DNA from: Ancylobacter sp. WKF20 | GTDB taxonomy: Bacteria > Pseudomonadota > Alphaproteobacteria > Rhizobiales > Xanthobacteraceae | DNA: 64,000 bases | Direction of reading: 5' to 3' | Assembly: GCF_029760895.1 (NCBI RefSeq) | Contig: NZ_CP121679.1 | Location: 4,322,001-4,386,000 of the forward strand | In this document: piece by piece, positions 17,186 to 25,877 of the stretch | Position numbering within the stretch: the first letter of the stretch is position 1 | Layout: every line of letters begins with the position of its first letter | Notes under the pieces: generated by a model | Seen by the model: the letters and a program-made list of their open reading frames with translations, nothing else | Told to the model about the DNA's origin: nothing | Databases searched by the model: none | Made by a program: the position numbers and the translations under genes

Positions 17186-17446
17186 ATGTCGGGAAAACAC
17201 AAGATGAATGACGAGCAGTCCGGGGGACATGCGGTCAGCGCGGAAGCGCTGGGCAAGACCCCTATGGCAGGGGGCGCGGGCAGCGCTCTCGGCACCGACA
17301 TCCAGGGCAAGATCGGCCAGCATCTGCGCGCCATGTATGACGACGTGGTGCGGCAGGGCGTGCCCGATCGTTTCCTCGACCTTCTTTCGCAGCTCGATCA
17401 GCCGGCCAAGGATCCCAAGGCCGGTGAGGGCGGAGGCGAGAAGTGA
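17186..17446 (+). CDS. nepR: NepR anti-sigma factor
   Basis: An 86-residue protein with a disordered N-terminus and the conserved NepR helices IGQHLRAMYDDVVRQGVPDR followed by FLDLLSQLDQ. It holds EcfG inactive until phosphorylated PhyR sequesters it. Start at ATG 17186; the in-frame ATG 18 nt downstream (MNDEQSGG) is an alternative. Its stop overlaps the ecfG GTG (GTGA, 17443-17446). Position between phyR and ecfG is the classic arrangement. Confidence 0.94.
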   Translation: MSGKHKMNDEQSGGHAVSAEALGKTPMAGGAGSALGTDIQGKIGQHLRAMYDDVVRQGVPDRFLDLLSQLDQPAKDPKAGEGGGEK

Positions 17447-17997
17447 GCCAGTTCGATCCCGTGCTGCGCGATGAGATCATCGCGGCCATTCCGAATCTGC
17501 GCGCGTTCGCCATTTCGCTGAGCGGCAATGTCGACCGCGCCGACGATCTGGTGCAGGAGACGCTGCTGCGGGCCTTCGCCAACATCAACAGCTTCCGCAC
17601 CGGGACCAACCTGCCGGCGTGGCTGTTCACCATCCTGCGCAACCTGTTCCGTTCGGAATACCGCAAGCGCCGCCGCGAGGTGCCCGATTCCGACGGCGCC
17701 TTCGCCGCGACGCTGACCACCAATCCCGACCAGAACACCCATCTGGATTTCGAGGATTTCCGCACGGCGCTCGACAAGCTGCCGCCGGACCAGCGCGAGG
17801 CGCTCGTGCTCGTGGGTGCCTCTGGCTTCTCCTATGAGGAAGCCGCTGAGATCTGCCAATGCGCGGTCGGCACCATCAAGAGCCGCGTGAACCGGGCGCG
17901 CAAGCGTCTGGGCGAATTGCTCGCGATCGAAGATGCCGGGGATTTCGGCCCCGACAAGACGACCCAGGCCATCATGGCGGCCAGCGACCGGCTCTGA
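17443..17997 (+). CDS. ecfG: General stress ECF sigma factor EcfG
   Basis: A 184-residue ECF sigma factor. Region 2: LSGNVDRADDLVQETLLRAF with the DLVQET core; region 4: DQREALVLVGASGFSYEEAA then CAVGTIKSRVNRARKRL. Starts at a GTG overlapping the nepR stop, with GGAGG 6 nt upstream, so translation is coupled to its own anti-sigma factor. EcfG recognises GGAAC-N16/17-CGTT, found before phyR, nepR and other genes in this window. Confidence 0.96.
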   Translation: MSQFDPVLRDEIIAAIPNLRAFAISLSGNVDRADDLVQETLLRAFANINSFRTGTNLPAWLFTILRNLFRSEYRKRRREVPDSDGAFAATLTTNPDQNTHLDFEDFRTALDKLPPDQREALVLVGASGFSYEEAAEICQCAVGTIKSRVNRARKRLGELLAIEDAGDFGPDKTTQAIMAASDRL

Positions 17998-18139
17998 GCC
18001 GGACCCTCTCCTCTTCCCTCCATCCCCGATCCCGACCCGACCTGCCATCGCGGGAGCGTGGAACTGTGCCCGGCGTTCACCGTCCGGCCCGGTTCCGCGC
18101 TCCCGCCGCCTGCGTTTGGGGTGCGTCGCTCGATACAAG

Positions 18140-18167
18140 AACGCCCCCGGTTGTGGCCGGGGGCGTT
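18140..18167. terminator. Bidirectional terminator between ecfG and the DUF1328 gene
   Basis: Perfect 11-bp stem AACGCCCCCGG (18140-18150) / CCGGGGGCGTT (18157-18167) with loop TTGTGG. It lies between convergent genes. The flanking T/A runs are short. Confidence 0.65.
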
Positions 18168-18193
18168 TCACAGTGTCGGGCCGTGAGGGACGA

Positions 18194-18373
18194 TCAGGGC
18201 GCCCGGCTCGAGCGGCCGCGGAGCATGCCGACCACGGCGGAAACCAGGAACAGGATGATCGCCACGAAGAAGATGATCTTGGCGATTTCGATCGCCGTGC
18301 CGGCGATGCCGCCGAAGCCGAGAACCGCCGCGATCAGCGCGACGACGAGGAAGGTCAGAGCCCAACCCAGCAT
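18194..18373 (-). CDS. DUF1328 (YtjA-type) small membrane protein
   Basis: A 59-residue protein made of two hydrophobic helices ([20 protein letters not shown] and [20 protein letters not shown]) separated by GGIAGTAIE, the standard DUF1328 layout. It ends in a short basic tail. GGAGG lies 6 nt before the ATG at 18373. An EcfG-like promoter (GGAAC-N16-AGTT) sits about 70 bp upstream, consistent with the stress-associated role often reported for this family. Molecular function unknown. Confidence 0.88.
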   Translation of the reverse strand: MLGWALTFLVVALIAAVLGFGGIAGTAIEIAKIIFFVAIILFLVSAVVGMLRGRSSRAP

Positions 18374-18444
18374 GGTGTGCCTCCAGATGTGAGGCGGCGT
18401 CGTCGCCGCCGTGCAAGCTGCGGCAGATGCCGCGTCGCCCTGAC

Positions 18445-18469
18445 AACTTGGAGAGAGGCACCAGGTTCC
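18445..18469 (-). promoter_or_regulatory. EcfG-like promoter of the DUF1328 gene
   Basis: Minus strand GGAAC (18469-18465), 16-nt spacer, AGTT (18448-18445). The -35 is exact; the -10 differs from CGTT at one base. Confidence 0.5.
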
Positions 18470-18489
18470 CGTCGGGTCGGCGTCGCGCC

Positions 18490-19389
18490 TTAGATGCGGC
18501 CGGTCAGCGCCGGGGCCACCGCCTTGGCCTCCGCCACCAGCGCGGTGACGATCGGCGTCATCGGCTCGCGGTCGAGCACCACGAGGCCCATCTGGTGCGA
18601 AACTTCCGGCGAGACGATGGGAATGGAGCGGATGCTGGCCGGAAAGGCGAACACATCCGCCAGCGTCTTGGCGACGACGCTCGCCCATTTGCCGGTGCGT
18701 ACATGCGAGAGCAGGGCGATGGTGGAGTTGGCCTCCAGCATCGGCGTGACGGTGTGTCCGGCCTCCGCCAGCTGCTTGTCGACGATGCGGCGGTTCTGCA
18801 TGTCGGGGGTGAGCAGGCAGAGCGGCACCTGGCCGATCTCCGCCCAGGTCACGCTCGTCCGGTCGCCCAGCGGGGAATCGACCGAGGTGAGGAAGCGATA
18901 GCCTTCCTTGTAGAGCGGGACCGTCTTCAGCCGGCCGACGGGATCATTGTCGAGATAGGTGATGCCAGCATCGGCCTCGAGATTCTCGATGAGCCGCAGC
19001 ACCTCGTTCGAGCTCGCCGACATCAGCGTGAAGCGCACATCGGCATGCTTCTCGTGGAAGGGCGTGGTGAGCTCGGAGAGCATGGGCATGGCGGTCGGGA
19101 TGGCGGCGATGCGCAGATGGCCGGACAGGCCCTTGCGCATGCCGGCGATTTCCTGGCGCATGGCGCGCACATCGCCGATGACGCGGCGCGCCCATTGCAG
19201 CGCGCGCTCACCCTCCGGCGTGAAGCCGATGAAGCGCGAGCCGCGCTCGACGAGGCGCACGCCGAGCTGTTCCTCGAGCTGCTTGAGGCCGGCGGAGAGG
19301 GTCGGCTGGGTGACGCCGCACGCTTCGGCGGCGCGGCCGAAATGGCGCTCCTTGGCGAGCGCCAGCAGAAGTTCAAACCGATCGATCAC
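18490..19389 (-). CDS. LysR-family transcriptional regulator
   Basis: A 299-residue LTTR. N-terminal winged HTH ([20 protein letters not shown] then [20 protein letters not shown]), C-terminal effector domain ([20 protein letters not shown]). It lacks the redox cysteine pair expected of OxyR. The overall look resembles LTTRs that in other alphaproteobacteria sit next to formate dehydrogenase genes, but no such operon is adjacent here, so the target is unknown. A T-N11-A dyad lies 22 bp upstream, probably for autoregulation. Confidence 0.85.
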   Translation of the reverse strand: MIDRFELLLALAKERHFGRAAEACGVTQPTLSAGLKQLEEQLGVRLVERGSRFIGFTPEGERALQWARRVIGDVRAMRQEIAGMRKGLSGHLRIAAIPTAMPMLSELTTPFHEKHADVRFTLMSASSNEVLRLIENLEADAGITYLDNDPVGRLKTVPLYKEGYRFLTSVDSPLGDRTSVTWAEIGQVPLCLLTPDMQNRRIVDKQLAEAGHTVTPMLEANSTIALLSHVRTGKWASVVAKTLADVFAFPASIRSIPIVSPEVSHQMGLVVLDREPMTPIVTALVAEAKAVAPALTGRI

Positions 19390-19410
19390 GCAACGCTTCC
19401 TGACGGGTAC

Positions 19411-19427
19411 GATAGAACGTTTCTATC
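19411..19427. promoter_or_regulatory. LysR-type T-N11-A dyad
   Basis: GATAGA-ACGTT-TCTATC: perfect 6-bp arms, containing T-N11-A, 22 bp before the LysR gene. The surrounding sequence is AT-rich and repeats CTATCAG once more. Likely operator for the LTTR. Confidence 0.55.
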
Positions 19428-19522
19428 AGACTATCAGATTCCGCTTCAGATACGAATTCGACCGATTACAGACGCTGGGGAAACTCACAGGCAAGCGGGG
19501 GCGGTGCGACCCTGAGCGCGTC

Positions 19523-19604
19523 ATCCCCGGGCTTGGCCCGGGGATCCATGACTTGGGCCGGGCGCGAAGGGGAAGGCGTGGATGGCCGGGCCAAGCCCGG
19601 CCAT
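19523..19604. repeat. REP-like pair of palindromes (copy 1)
   Basis: First hairpin ATCCCCGGGC/GCCCGGGGAT (19523-19545), second ATGGCCGGGC/GCCCGGCCAT (19582-19604), separated by about 36 bp. The same two-hairpin unit recurs at 23.0 kb and in diverged form at 32.8-33.0 kb. Confidence 0.8.
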
Positions 19605-19670
19605 GACGGCGCATGGGGACGGTCGCCGCCTATGGCCGAGGCGGGACGACGCGCGGGAGAGCGGCGCGCC

Positions 19671-20867
19671 TTACTCCGCCGCGCCGCGGATCTGTCGCAG
19701 GCCCTCGCCCATGGGGAGTGGCGGCGTCTCGGCGGGGATGGGCTCGCCGTCGAATTCGAGCTGCTCGATGCGCGCGCCGCGCTTGGCGATCTTGTCGGCG
19801 GAGGTCAGCGCCTGCGACACGTCGTCGGTCACCTGGCCGAAATGCTTCTGCAGATTGCCCACCCGGTCCCGCAGCCGCATCACGTCGGCGACCAGCTTGC
19901 CGCATTCGGCGCGGATGAGGTCGGCCTGCTCGCGCATCCGCGCATCCTTGCAGATCGCCTGCACCACCTGCACCGCCAGCATCAGCAGCGAGGGCGAGAC
20001 GAGGATGACGCGGGCGCGGAAGGCCTGCTGGATCACGTCGTCGAAATGCTCGTGCAGTTCGCCATAGACGGACTCCGACGGCACGAACATCATGGCGATG
20101 TCCTGCGTCTCGCCGCTGATGAGGTAGCGCTCGGCGATGTCCTTCACATGCTTGCCGACATCGGCCTTGAGCCGCGTCTCGGCCTGCTTGCGCGCTTCCG
20201 CCGTCGGCGCCTCGCGATAGGCGGTGACGGCCTCCAGCGGGAATTTGGAATCGACCAGTAGCGGGCGCTTGTCGCCGGGCAGGAAGATCGCGCAGTCGGC
20301 GCGCCGTCCATTGCCCAGCGTGTGCTGGAAGGCGAAGCTGTCGCGCGGCAGGCCGTCGGCGATGATCGCCTGCAGCCGGCCCTCGCCGAAGGCGCCGCGC
20401 GCCTGCTTGTTGGACAGCGTCTCGCGCAGGCTCATCACCTGCCCGGAGAGTTCGCCAAGGCTCGCCCGCGCCTGATCGACAAGGGCGAGGCGCTCATTGA
20501 GCTTGGCGAGGTTCTCATGCGTCGCCTCGGCCGAGCGCGCGAGGCTTTCGCCGACCCGGTGCGAGGAGGCGTCCAGCCGCTCGGCCACCGCGCGGGCGAG
20601 CTCGCCCTGGCGCTGCGCCAGCACCTCGGCCATCGACTGCACGCGCCCGACGGTCTCCGCCTGCGTGCGCGCGAGCTCGATCAGCCGCGTTTCCAGGTCT
20701 TCCGCCCGGCGGGCCTGCTCGTCCGCTTCCTCGGCGCTGTGCCGTGCCGCGCGCGAGACCGCCCGCAGAACGGCGAGCAGCAGCAGGAAGCCGAGCGCCG
20801 CGCCGGCGATCAGCGCATGGGCGAGGGTCACGGGCTGCGTGCCGATAACAAAGAGAAGCTGATCCAT
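19671..20867 (-). CDS. rmuC: DNA recombination protein RmuC
   Basis: A 398-residue protein. An N-terminal TM anchor ([20 protein letters not shown]) is followed by a long coiled coil (about residues 45-165). The conserved nuclease-like domain contains [34 protein letters not shown] and [20 protein letters not shown]. RmuC limits recombination at inverted repeats, and its fold is related to PD-(D/E)XK nucleases. Transcribed alone on the minus strand, divergent from def. Confidence 0.94.
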   Translation of the reverse strand: MDQLLFVIGTQPVTLAHALIAGAALGFLLLLAVLRAVSRAARHSAEEADEQARRAEDLETRLIELARTQAETVGRVQSMAEVLAQRQGELARAVAERLDASSHRVGESLARSAEATHENLAKLNERLALVDQARASLGELSGQVMSLRETLSNKQARGAFGEGRLQAIIADGLPRDSFAFQHTLGNGRRADCAIFLPGDKRPLLVDSKFPLEAVTAYREAPTAEARKQAETRLKADVGKHVKDIAERYLISGETQDIAMMFVPSESVYGELHEHFDDVIQQAFRARVILVSPSLLMLAVQVVQAICKDARMREQADLIRAECGKLVADVMRLRDRVGNLQKHFGQVTDDVSQALTSADKIAKRGARIEQLEFDGEPIPAETPPLPMGEGLRQIRGAAE

Positions 20868-20977
20868 CGCGCGCTTTTAGCAGATTCTCGTCAAAGTGCG
20901 AACGGAGAGTGAACATCCATCCCCATCCGCGCACCGCCTCCGTTGACCGGAAAACGGCCAGCCCTTATCTGGACGCC

Positions 20978-21520
20978 ATGTCGATACGCTCCTTGGTCAT
21001 TCTCCCCGATTCCCGCCTGCGGCTCATCTCCGATCCGGTGACGCGCGTGGATGCGCGCGTGCGCGCGATCGTCGAGGACATGTTCGAGACCATGTATGAC
21101 GCGCCGGGCATCGGCCTTGCCGCCATCCAGGTTGGCATTCCCGAGCGCATCGTCACCGTCGATGTCGGCCGGCGCGAGCGCGAGGATGATAGCGAGGACG
21201 CCAAGAACCCGATCGCGCTGATCAATCCCGAGATCATCGGCGCCTCCGAGGAACTGTCGGTCTATCAGGAAGGCTGCCTGTCGATCCCGGAATATTATGC
21301 CGATGTCGAGCGCCCGGCGCGGGTGAAGGTCCGCTACATGGACCTGAACGGCGAGACGCGCGAGATCGACGCCGAGGGTCTGCTCGCCACCTGCGTGCAG
21401 CACGAGATCGACCATCTCAACGGTGTGCTGTTCATCGACCACATCTCCAAGCTGAAGCGGGATCGGGTGATGACCAAATTCACCAAGCTCGCCAAGCAGA
21501 AGGAACGCGACGGCGACTGA
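20978..21520 (+). CDS. def: Peptide deformylase
   Basis: Removes the N-formyl group from nascent proteins. 180 residues from the ATG at 20978, product beginning [15 protein letters not shown]. All three motifs are intact: [17 protein letters not shown] (metal Cys) and [12 protein letters not shown] (HExxH). The frame is open further upstream but the shorter start matches the family. It is followed by fmt after 38 bp, the usual def-fmt pairing. Confidence 0.96.
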   Translation: MSIRSLVILPDSRLRLISDPVTRVDARVRAIVEDMFETMYDAPGIGLAAIQVGIPERIVTVDVGRREREDDSEDAKNPIALINPEIIGASEELSVYQEGCLSIPEYYADVERPARVKVRYMDLNGETREIDAEGLLATCVQHEIDHLNGVLFIDHISKLKRDRVMTKFTKLAKQKERDGD

Positions 21521-21558
21521 GCCCGTCCGCGGTCCGCGCATCATCACCGGGGGCACTC

Positions 21559-22488
21559 ATGCGCATCGTCTTCATGGGCACGCCCGATTTCGCGGTGTCG
21601 ACGCTCGCCGAGATCGTCGGCACCGGCCATGAGGTCGTCGCCTGCTACACGCGCGCCCCGGCGGCGGGCGGGCGGCGCGGTCTCGATCTCGTGCCCTCGC
21701 CCGTGCACCGCGCGGCGGAAAAGCTCGGCGTGCCCGTGCTGACGCCCGCGAGCTTGCGCACGCCCGAGGCGGCGGAGACCTTCGCCGCCCATGAGGCCGA
21801 TGTCGCCGTGGTCGTCGCCTATGGCCGCATCTTGCCGCAGAACATTCTCGACCTGCCCACGCTCGGCTGCCTGAACCTGCACGCCTCGCTGCTGCCGCGC
21901 TGGCGCGGCGCGGCGCCGATCCAGCGCGCCATCATGGCGGGGGATGCCGAGAGCGGCGTCGCGGTGATGAAGATGGAAGCCGGGCTCGATACCGGCCCGG
22001 TCGGCCTCGTCGAGCGCGTCGCCATCGGCCCGGACATGACGGCGGGCGAGCTGCACGACCGGCTGATGATCGTCGGCGCGGACCTGATGGGCCGGGCGCT
22101 GGCAGCGCTGGAGCGCGGCGGTCTCGACTTCCGTCCGCAGCCGGCGGAGGGCGTGACCTATGCCGCCAAGATCGACAAAAGCGAGACCCGCATCGACTGG
22201 AGCCGCCCGGCCAAGGCGGTGCACGACCATATTCGCGGCCTGTCGCCCTTTCCCGGTGCGTGGTTCGAGCTGGACGGCGCGCGGGTGAAGGTGCTGCGCT
22301 CGACGCTGGCAGCAGGGGCCGGCGCGCCGGGCACGGTGCTGGGCGATGATCTCACCATCGCCTGCGGCGAGGGCGAAGGGGCGGGCGCGGTGCGCCTCAC
22401 CGAGGTTCAGAAGGCCGGCAGCCGCGCCCTGCCGGCGGACGAGTTTCTGCGCGGCGCGGCGTTGGAAAAGGGCAGGGTACTCGCATGA
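21559..22488 (+). CDS. fmt: Methionyl-tRNA formyltransferase
   Basis: Formylates initiator Met-tRNA using 10-formyl-THF. 309 residues; begins [20 protein letters not shown]. It has the catalytic motif [20 protein letters not shown] and the metal- or substrate-proximal EAGLDTGPV, then the C-terminal tRNA-binding OB-type domain from about residue 205. Stop codon overlaps the start of the GNAT gene by 4 nt. Confidence 0.96.
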   Translation: MRIVFMGTPDFAVSTLAEIVGTGHEVVACYTRAPAAGGRRGLDLVPSPVHRAAEKLGVPVLTPASLRTPEAAETFAAHEADVAVVVAYGRILPQNILDLPTLGCLNLHASLLPRWRGAAPIQRAIMAGDAESGVAVMKMEAGLDTGPVGLVERVAIGPDMTAGELHDRLMIVGADLMGRALAALERGGLDFRPQPAEGVTYAAKIDKSETRIDWSRPAKAVHDHIRGLSPFPGAWFELDGARVKVLRSTLAAGAGAPGTVLGDDLTIACGEGEGAGAVRLTEVQKAGSRALPADEFLRGAALEKGRVLA

Positions 22489-22940
22489 GCAAGGCAGGCA
22501 TCACCATCCGTCCACTGGTGGCGGAGGACTACGCCGTGTGGGCGCCGCTCTGGCAGGCCTATCTCACCTTCTATGAGGCGAGCCTGCCGGAGGAGACGAG
22601 CCGCACCAGCTTCGCCCGCCTGACCGATCCGGCCGAGCCGATGTGGGGCGCGCTGGCTTTCGAGGGCGAGACGCCGCTCGGCCTCGTCCATGCGCTGTCC
22701 CATCGCTCGACCTGGAGCGTGCAGGATTATTGCTATCTGAACGACCTGTTCGTCAGCCCCGCCGCGCGCGGCAAGGGCGTGGGCCGGACGCTGATCGAGC
22801 ATGTCTATGCCGAGGCGGCCCGGCGGGGCTGCGCGGATGTGTATTGGCTCACGCATGAGACCAACAGCACCGCGCAGCGCCTCTACAACACGCTGGCCGA
22901 CCGGCCGGGCTTCATCGAGTACCGCAAGAAGCTCGGCTGA
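22485..22940 (+). CDS. GNAT family N-acetyltransferase
   Basis: A 151-residue acetyltransferase beginning [20 protein letters not shown], with acetyl-CoA-binding motif [21 protein letters not shown] and a C-terminal [23 protein letters not shown] overlaps the fmt stop (ATGA), so it is translated with def-fmt. truA, the more common third gene of this cluster, is absent. Substrate unknown. Confidence 0.9.
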   Translation: MSKAGITIRPLVAEDYAVWAPLWQAYLTFYEASLPEETSRTSFARLTDPAEPMWGALAFEGETPLGLVHALSHRSTWSVQDYCYLNDLFVSPAARGKGVGRTLIEHVYAEAARRGCADVYWLTHETNSTAQRLYNTLADRPGFIEYRKKLG

Positions 22941-23010
22941 ACCAAGCTCGCCTGAACCAAGCTCGGTTGATCGGCCAGATGCGGTGTCATCTGGGCCCTA
23001 CTCCGACGTC

Positions 23011-23163
23011 ATCCCCGGGCTTGACCCGGGGATCCACGACGTTTCCGGCCGCTACAGGTCAAAGGCGTGGATGGCCGGGCCAAGCCCGGCCATGACGGTC
23101 CATGGGTGGACCATGGCGGTCCCCTGCCCAATGTCCTCCCGGCTTGATCCGGGAATCCACGAC
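23011..23163. repeat. REP-like palindrome group (copy 2)
   Basis: Hairpin ATCCCCGGG/CCCGGGGAT (23011-23033), hairpin ATGGCCGGGC/GCCCGGCCAT (23071-23093), and a third degraded unit (about 23131-23163). Internal sequence closely matches the copy at 19.5 kb. It fills most of the gap between the GNAT gene and the quinone reductase gene, which converge. Confidence 0.8.
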
Positions 23164-23193
23164 GCCTTCGGCACGGCGGGGTGGAGCCGTGCC

Positions 23194-24087
23194 TCACAGC
23201 GCGGCGAGGGCCGGGGTGTTGGCGGCGAGCCACTCCGCGAAGGACCGCGGCTGGCGGCCGGTCAGGCGGACAAAGTCGCCGGTGATCTCGGCGACCCGGC
23301 CGGCCGCGGTGTTCGTATCGAAGGACGCGAACACCCGCGCCAGCGGCTCGGGCAGGCCGGCATGGACCATGCCCTGCACCAGCCCTTCGAGCGGCACCTG
23401 CACCACCGCGATCGGCTTGCCGATGGCCGCGCTCACCGCGCTGGCGATCTCCGCCTTGGTCAGCGCCTGCGGGCCGGAGAGCGTGTAGGTCGCCTTGCCG
23501 CTCTCGCTGCCGGCCAGAACCTTGGCGGCGGCGAAGGCGAGGTCGTCGCGGGCGATGTCGGCGCTGCCCTGGCCTTCATCGGCCGTGTACCAGCTGCCCG
23601 ACGCGATGGCCGCCGGCAGGAAGGCGAACAGGTTCTCGAAGTACCAATGGTTGCGCAGCACGGTCCAGCCGGGGAGGGCGCTGGCCGCGAGGGCCTTTTC
23701 CGTGCCCTCATGGTCGGGCGCGAGCAGCAGCGGCGAGTTCTCCGGCTTCGGCGCGGAGATGTAGACGACGTGGCTCACGCCCGCCGCTTCCAGCCCGGCG
23801 ATGGCCGCCTGATGCTGGGCGAGGCGGCGGCCCGGCCGGTCGAGCGCATCGGTGCTGATGAGCAGGGCGCGGCCGACGCCGGCAAAGGCGGGGGCAAAGG
23901 TGCTGGCGTCCTCGAAATCCAGCGCGCGCACATGGACGCCCTTGGCGGCCCAGTCGGCGAGCTTGGCGGGATCGCGCGTGCCCGCGACGATGCGGGAGGG
24001 GGCGACGCCCAGCTCCTGAGTCAGATGAGCCAGAACGAGCTGGCCGAACTGGCCGGAGGCCCCGGTCACCAGAAGTAGATCAGTCAT
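23194..24087 (-). CDS. NmrA/QorB-like NAD(P)H:quinone oxidoreductase
   Basis: A 297-residue Rossmann protein of the atypical SDR/NmrA group. Glycine motif LLVTGASGQFGQLV at the N-terminus, then IVAGTRDPAKL and a YISAPKPENSP segment in place of a classical YxxxK. It resembles E. coli QorB (YtfG), which reduces quinones with NADPH. It is divergent from an HxlR regulator, as qorB is from its HxlR-type neighbour ytfH, which supports the call. Complete. Confidence 0.83.
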   Translation of the reverse strand: MTDLLLVTGASGQFGQLVLAHLTQELGVAPSRIVAGTRDPAKLADWAAKGVHVRALDFEDASTFAPAFAGVGRALLISTDALDRPGRRLAQHQAAIAGLEAAGVSHVVYISAPKPENSPLLLAPDHEGTEKALAASALPGWTVLRNHWYFENLFAFLPAAIASGSWYTADEGQGSADIARDDLAFAAAKVLAGSESGKATYTLSGPQALTKAEIASAVSAAIGKPIAVVQVPLEGLVQGMVHAGLPEPLARVFASFDTNTAAGRVAEITGDFVRLTGRQPRSFAEWLAANTPALAAL

Positions 24088-24141
24088 GTCAGCCTCAACG
24101 CGTGGTGAACTTGATGCGCGGCACGCTAGCGTCCATACTCT

Positions 24142-24170
24142 CTAATGGAAAGTACGCACCTTTTGGTTAG
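24142..24170. promoter_or_regulatory. Dyad operator between the quinone reductase and HxlR genes
   Basis: CTAATGGAAAG (24142-24152) and CTTTTGGTTAG (24160-24170) form an imperfect inverted repeat (8 of 11 pairs) around TACGCAC. It lies centrally in the 113-bp divergent promoter region and is AT-rich, as expected for an HxlR dimer site controlling both genes. Confidence 0.55.
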
Positions 24171-24200
24171 TATGGCCGGTGCGGGGAAGGTAAGGACGCG

Positions 24201-24617
24201 ATGAGCCTGGATCGGGAAACCTTCAAGGAGCGGGTCCGGCGCGGCGAGCTGCGCGCGACCGACTGCCCCTCGCGCGAGGTGCTCAAGCATGTGAGCAGCC
24301 TGTGGGGCACGCTGTGCCTGCTCATCCTGCGCGACGGCACGATGCGCTTCAGCGAGCTGCGCCGCATGGCGGCGGGGGTGAGCGAGAAGATGCTGGCGCA
24401 GACGCTGCGCCTTCTGGAGGAGGACGGCTTCGTCGTGCGCCGCTCCTTCCCTGTCGTGCCGCCGCATGTCGAATACAGCCTGACGCCGATGGGCCGGGAG
24501 GTCGCCGATCATCTGGGCACGCTGACCGACTGGATCGAGGGCAATGTCCACCGCATCCTCGGGCACCGCCAGTCGGCGGAGGCGGCGGGAACGGCCGGGG
24601 AAAGCCCCCGGCCGTGA
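24201..24617 (+). CDS. HxlR-family transcriptional regulator
   Basis: A 138-residue winged-helix regulator. HxlR signature: CPSREVLKHVSSLWGTLCLL, FSELRRMAAGVSEKMLAQTL and VEYSLTPMGREVADHL. Cys 22 corresponds to the conserved N-terminal cysteine often used for quinone or electrophile sensing in this family. Divergent from the QorB-like reductase, its probable target. Confidence 0.9.
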   Translation: MSLDRETFKERVRRGELRATDCPSREVLKHVSSLWGTLCLLILRDGTMRFSELRRMAAGVSEKMLAQTLRLLEEDGFVVRRSFPVVPPHVEYSLTPMGREVADHLGTLTDWIEGNVHRILGHRQSAEAAGTAGESPRP

Positions 24618-24675
24618 GCGGCGATGCGCGGCAAGGACGGACGCCCGCGCCGGGCGTCGCGCCGCGTCTTGCGCC

Positions 24676-25311
24676 TTACTTGCCCGGCTGGGGCACCACG
24701 CGCAGATAGGGCTTCAGCGTCTTCCAGCCGCCGGGGAACTTCTCCTTGGCTGCCTCGTCGCTAACCGCCGGCACGATGATGACGTCGTCGCCATCCTTCC
24801 AGTTCGCCGGCGTGGCGACCGAGTGCTGGGCGGTGAGCTGGAGCGAATCGATCACCCGCAGGATCTCGTCGAAGTTGCGCCCCGCGCTCGCCGGGTAGGT
24901 GAGCGAGAGCTTCAGCTTCTTGTCCGGCCCGACGATGAACACCGAGCGCACCGTCATCGTGTCGGAGGCGTTGGGGTGGATCATGTCGTAGAGGCCGGAG
25001 ACTGTGCGGTCCTGATCGGCGATCAGCGGGAAGTTCGGCGCGAAGCCCTGCGTCTCGGCGATGTCGTCGGCCCATTTGGCGTGCGCGTCGAGCGGATCGA
25101 CCGACAGGCCGATGACCTTCACATTGCGCCGGTCGAATTCCGGCTTCAGCCGCGCCACCTGGCCGAGTTCGGTGGTGCAGACCGGGGTGAAGTTCTTCGG
25201 GTGCGAGAACAGCACGCCCCAGGACGAGCCGAGCCACTCATGGAAGCGGATCGGACCTTCGGTCGTCTGGGCTTCAAAATCGGGAACCACGTCTCCCAGG
25301 CGGATGGTCAT
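24676..25311 (-). CDS. 1-Cys peroxiredoxin (Prx6 type)
   Basis: A 211-residue thiol peroxidase. Peroxidatic cysteine in NFTPVCTTELGQVARL and a long C-terminal extension (PANWKDGDDVIIVP, FPGGWKTLKPYLRVVPQPGK) typical of the Prx6 group. No resolving cysteine of the 2-Cys type is visible. ATG at 25311 has GGAGAG upstream; an ATG 12 nt earlier is in frame. Reduces H2O2 and organic peroxides in the cytosol. Confidence 0.94.
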   Translation of the reverse strand: MTIRLGDVVPDFEAQTTEGPIRFHEWLGSSWGVLFSHPKNFTPVCTTELGQVARLKPEFDRRNVKVIGLSVDPLDAHAKWADDIAETQGFAPNFPLIADQDRTVSGLYDMIHPNASDTMTVRSVFIVGPDKKLKLSLTYPASAGRNFDEILRVIDSLQLTAQHSVATPANWKDGDDVIIVPAVSDEAAKEKFPGGWKTLKPYLRVVPQPGK

Positions 25312-25438
25312 CGCTCTCTCCATAAGTTGGCCGAGCCGGAGGGCTCCGTGCCTTAAGTGCGATTAGTATATGTAGTAACTATGATAATCGGCATTTCCAT
25401 CCGTAGGAACCCCGTTCGCGCCCTCACACGGTACTTTT

Positions 25439-25463
25439 GGAACCGGTCCTAGCCTCGTGCGTT
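25439..25463 (+). promoter_or_regulatory. EcfG promoter of the glycine-zipper lipoprotein gene
   Basis: GGAAC (25439-25443), 16-nt spacer, CGTT (25460-25463), 73 bp before the ATG. Exact consensus. Confidence 0.8.
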
Positions 25464-25536
25464 GAAGGGGGCGATTGTTGACGGGCGGCCTTCGGGCAGG
25501 CCCGACAGGACAGGGCCCAGTCTGGAGAGGGAAATC

Positions 25537-25800
25537 ATGTTCAAGGTCATTGCCATCTGCGCCATCGCGCTCAGCGCGGCCGCCTGCACCACCACAGAGC
25601 GCCGCACCGCGGGCGGCGCGCTGATCGGCGGCGGCACCGGTGCCGTCATTGGCGGCATCGCCGGCGGCGGCACGGGCGCGGCGATCGGTGGCGCCATCGG
25701 CGCGGGCACCGGCGCCGTGATCGGCGCGGCGACCTCGCCGGGCGACTGCTACGCCCGCGATGCCTATGGCCGCACCGTGAGCGTGCCCTGCCGCTACTGA
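25537..25800 (+). CDS. Glycine-zipper outer-membrane-type lipoprotein
   Basis: An 87-residue protein. Lipoprotein signal MFKVIAICAIALSAAAC with the lipid-attachment Cys at 17. A Gly-zipper stretch (ALIGGGTGAVIGGIAGGGTG and onward to about residue 66) is followed by a short tail with two cysteines (DCYARDAYGRTVSVPCRY). GGAGAGG lies 6 nt before the ATG. It belongs to the SlyB/osmotically inducible glycine-zipper type of small lipoproteins. The EcfG promoter indicates general stress induction. Confidence 0.88.
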   Translation: MFKVIAICAIALSAAACTTTERRTAGGALIGGGTGAVIGGIAGGGTGAAIGGAIGAGTGAVIGAATSPGDCYARDAYGRTVSVPCRY

Positions 25801-25877
25801 CCGAGCCCTTGAGGCGCGACGGAATCGGCCCCTGCGGGGGCCGTTTCTATGTGGATGGCCCGCCTGTGGATAAGCGG

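Noticed and set aside
19411..19427. OxyR site (ATAG-N7-CTAT) and hence an OxyR regulator
   Set aside because: The tetramer spacing fits once, but the following pair does not, and the LysR protein lacks the redox cysteines of OxyR.
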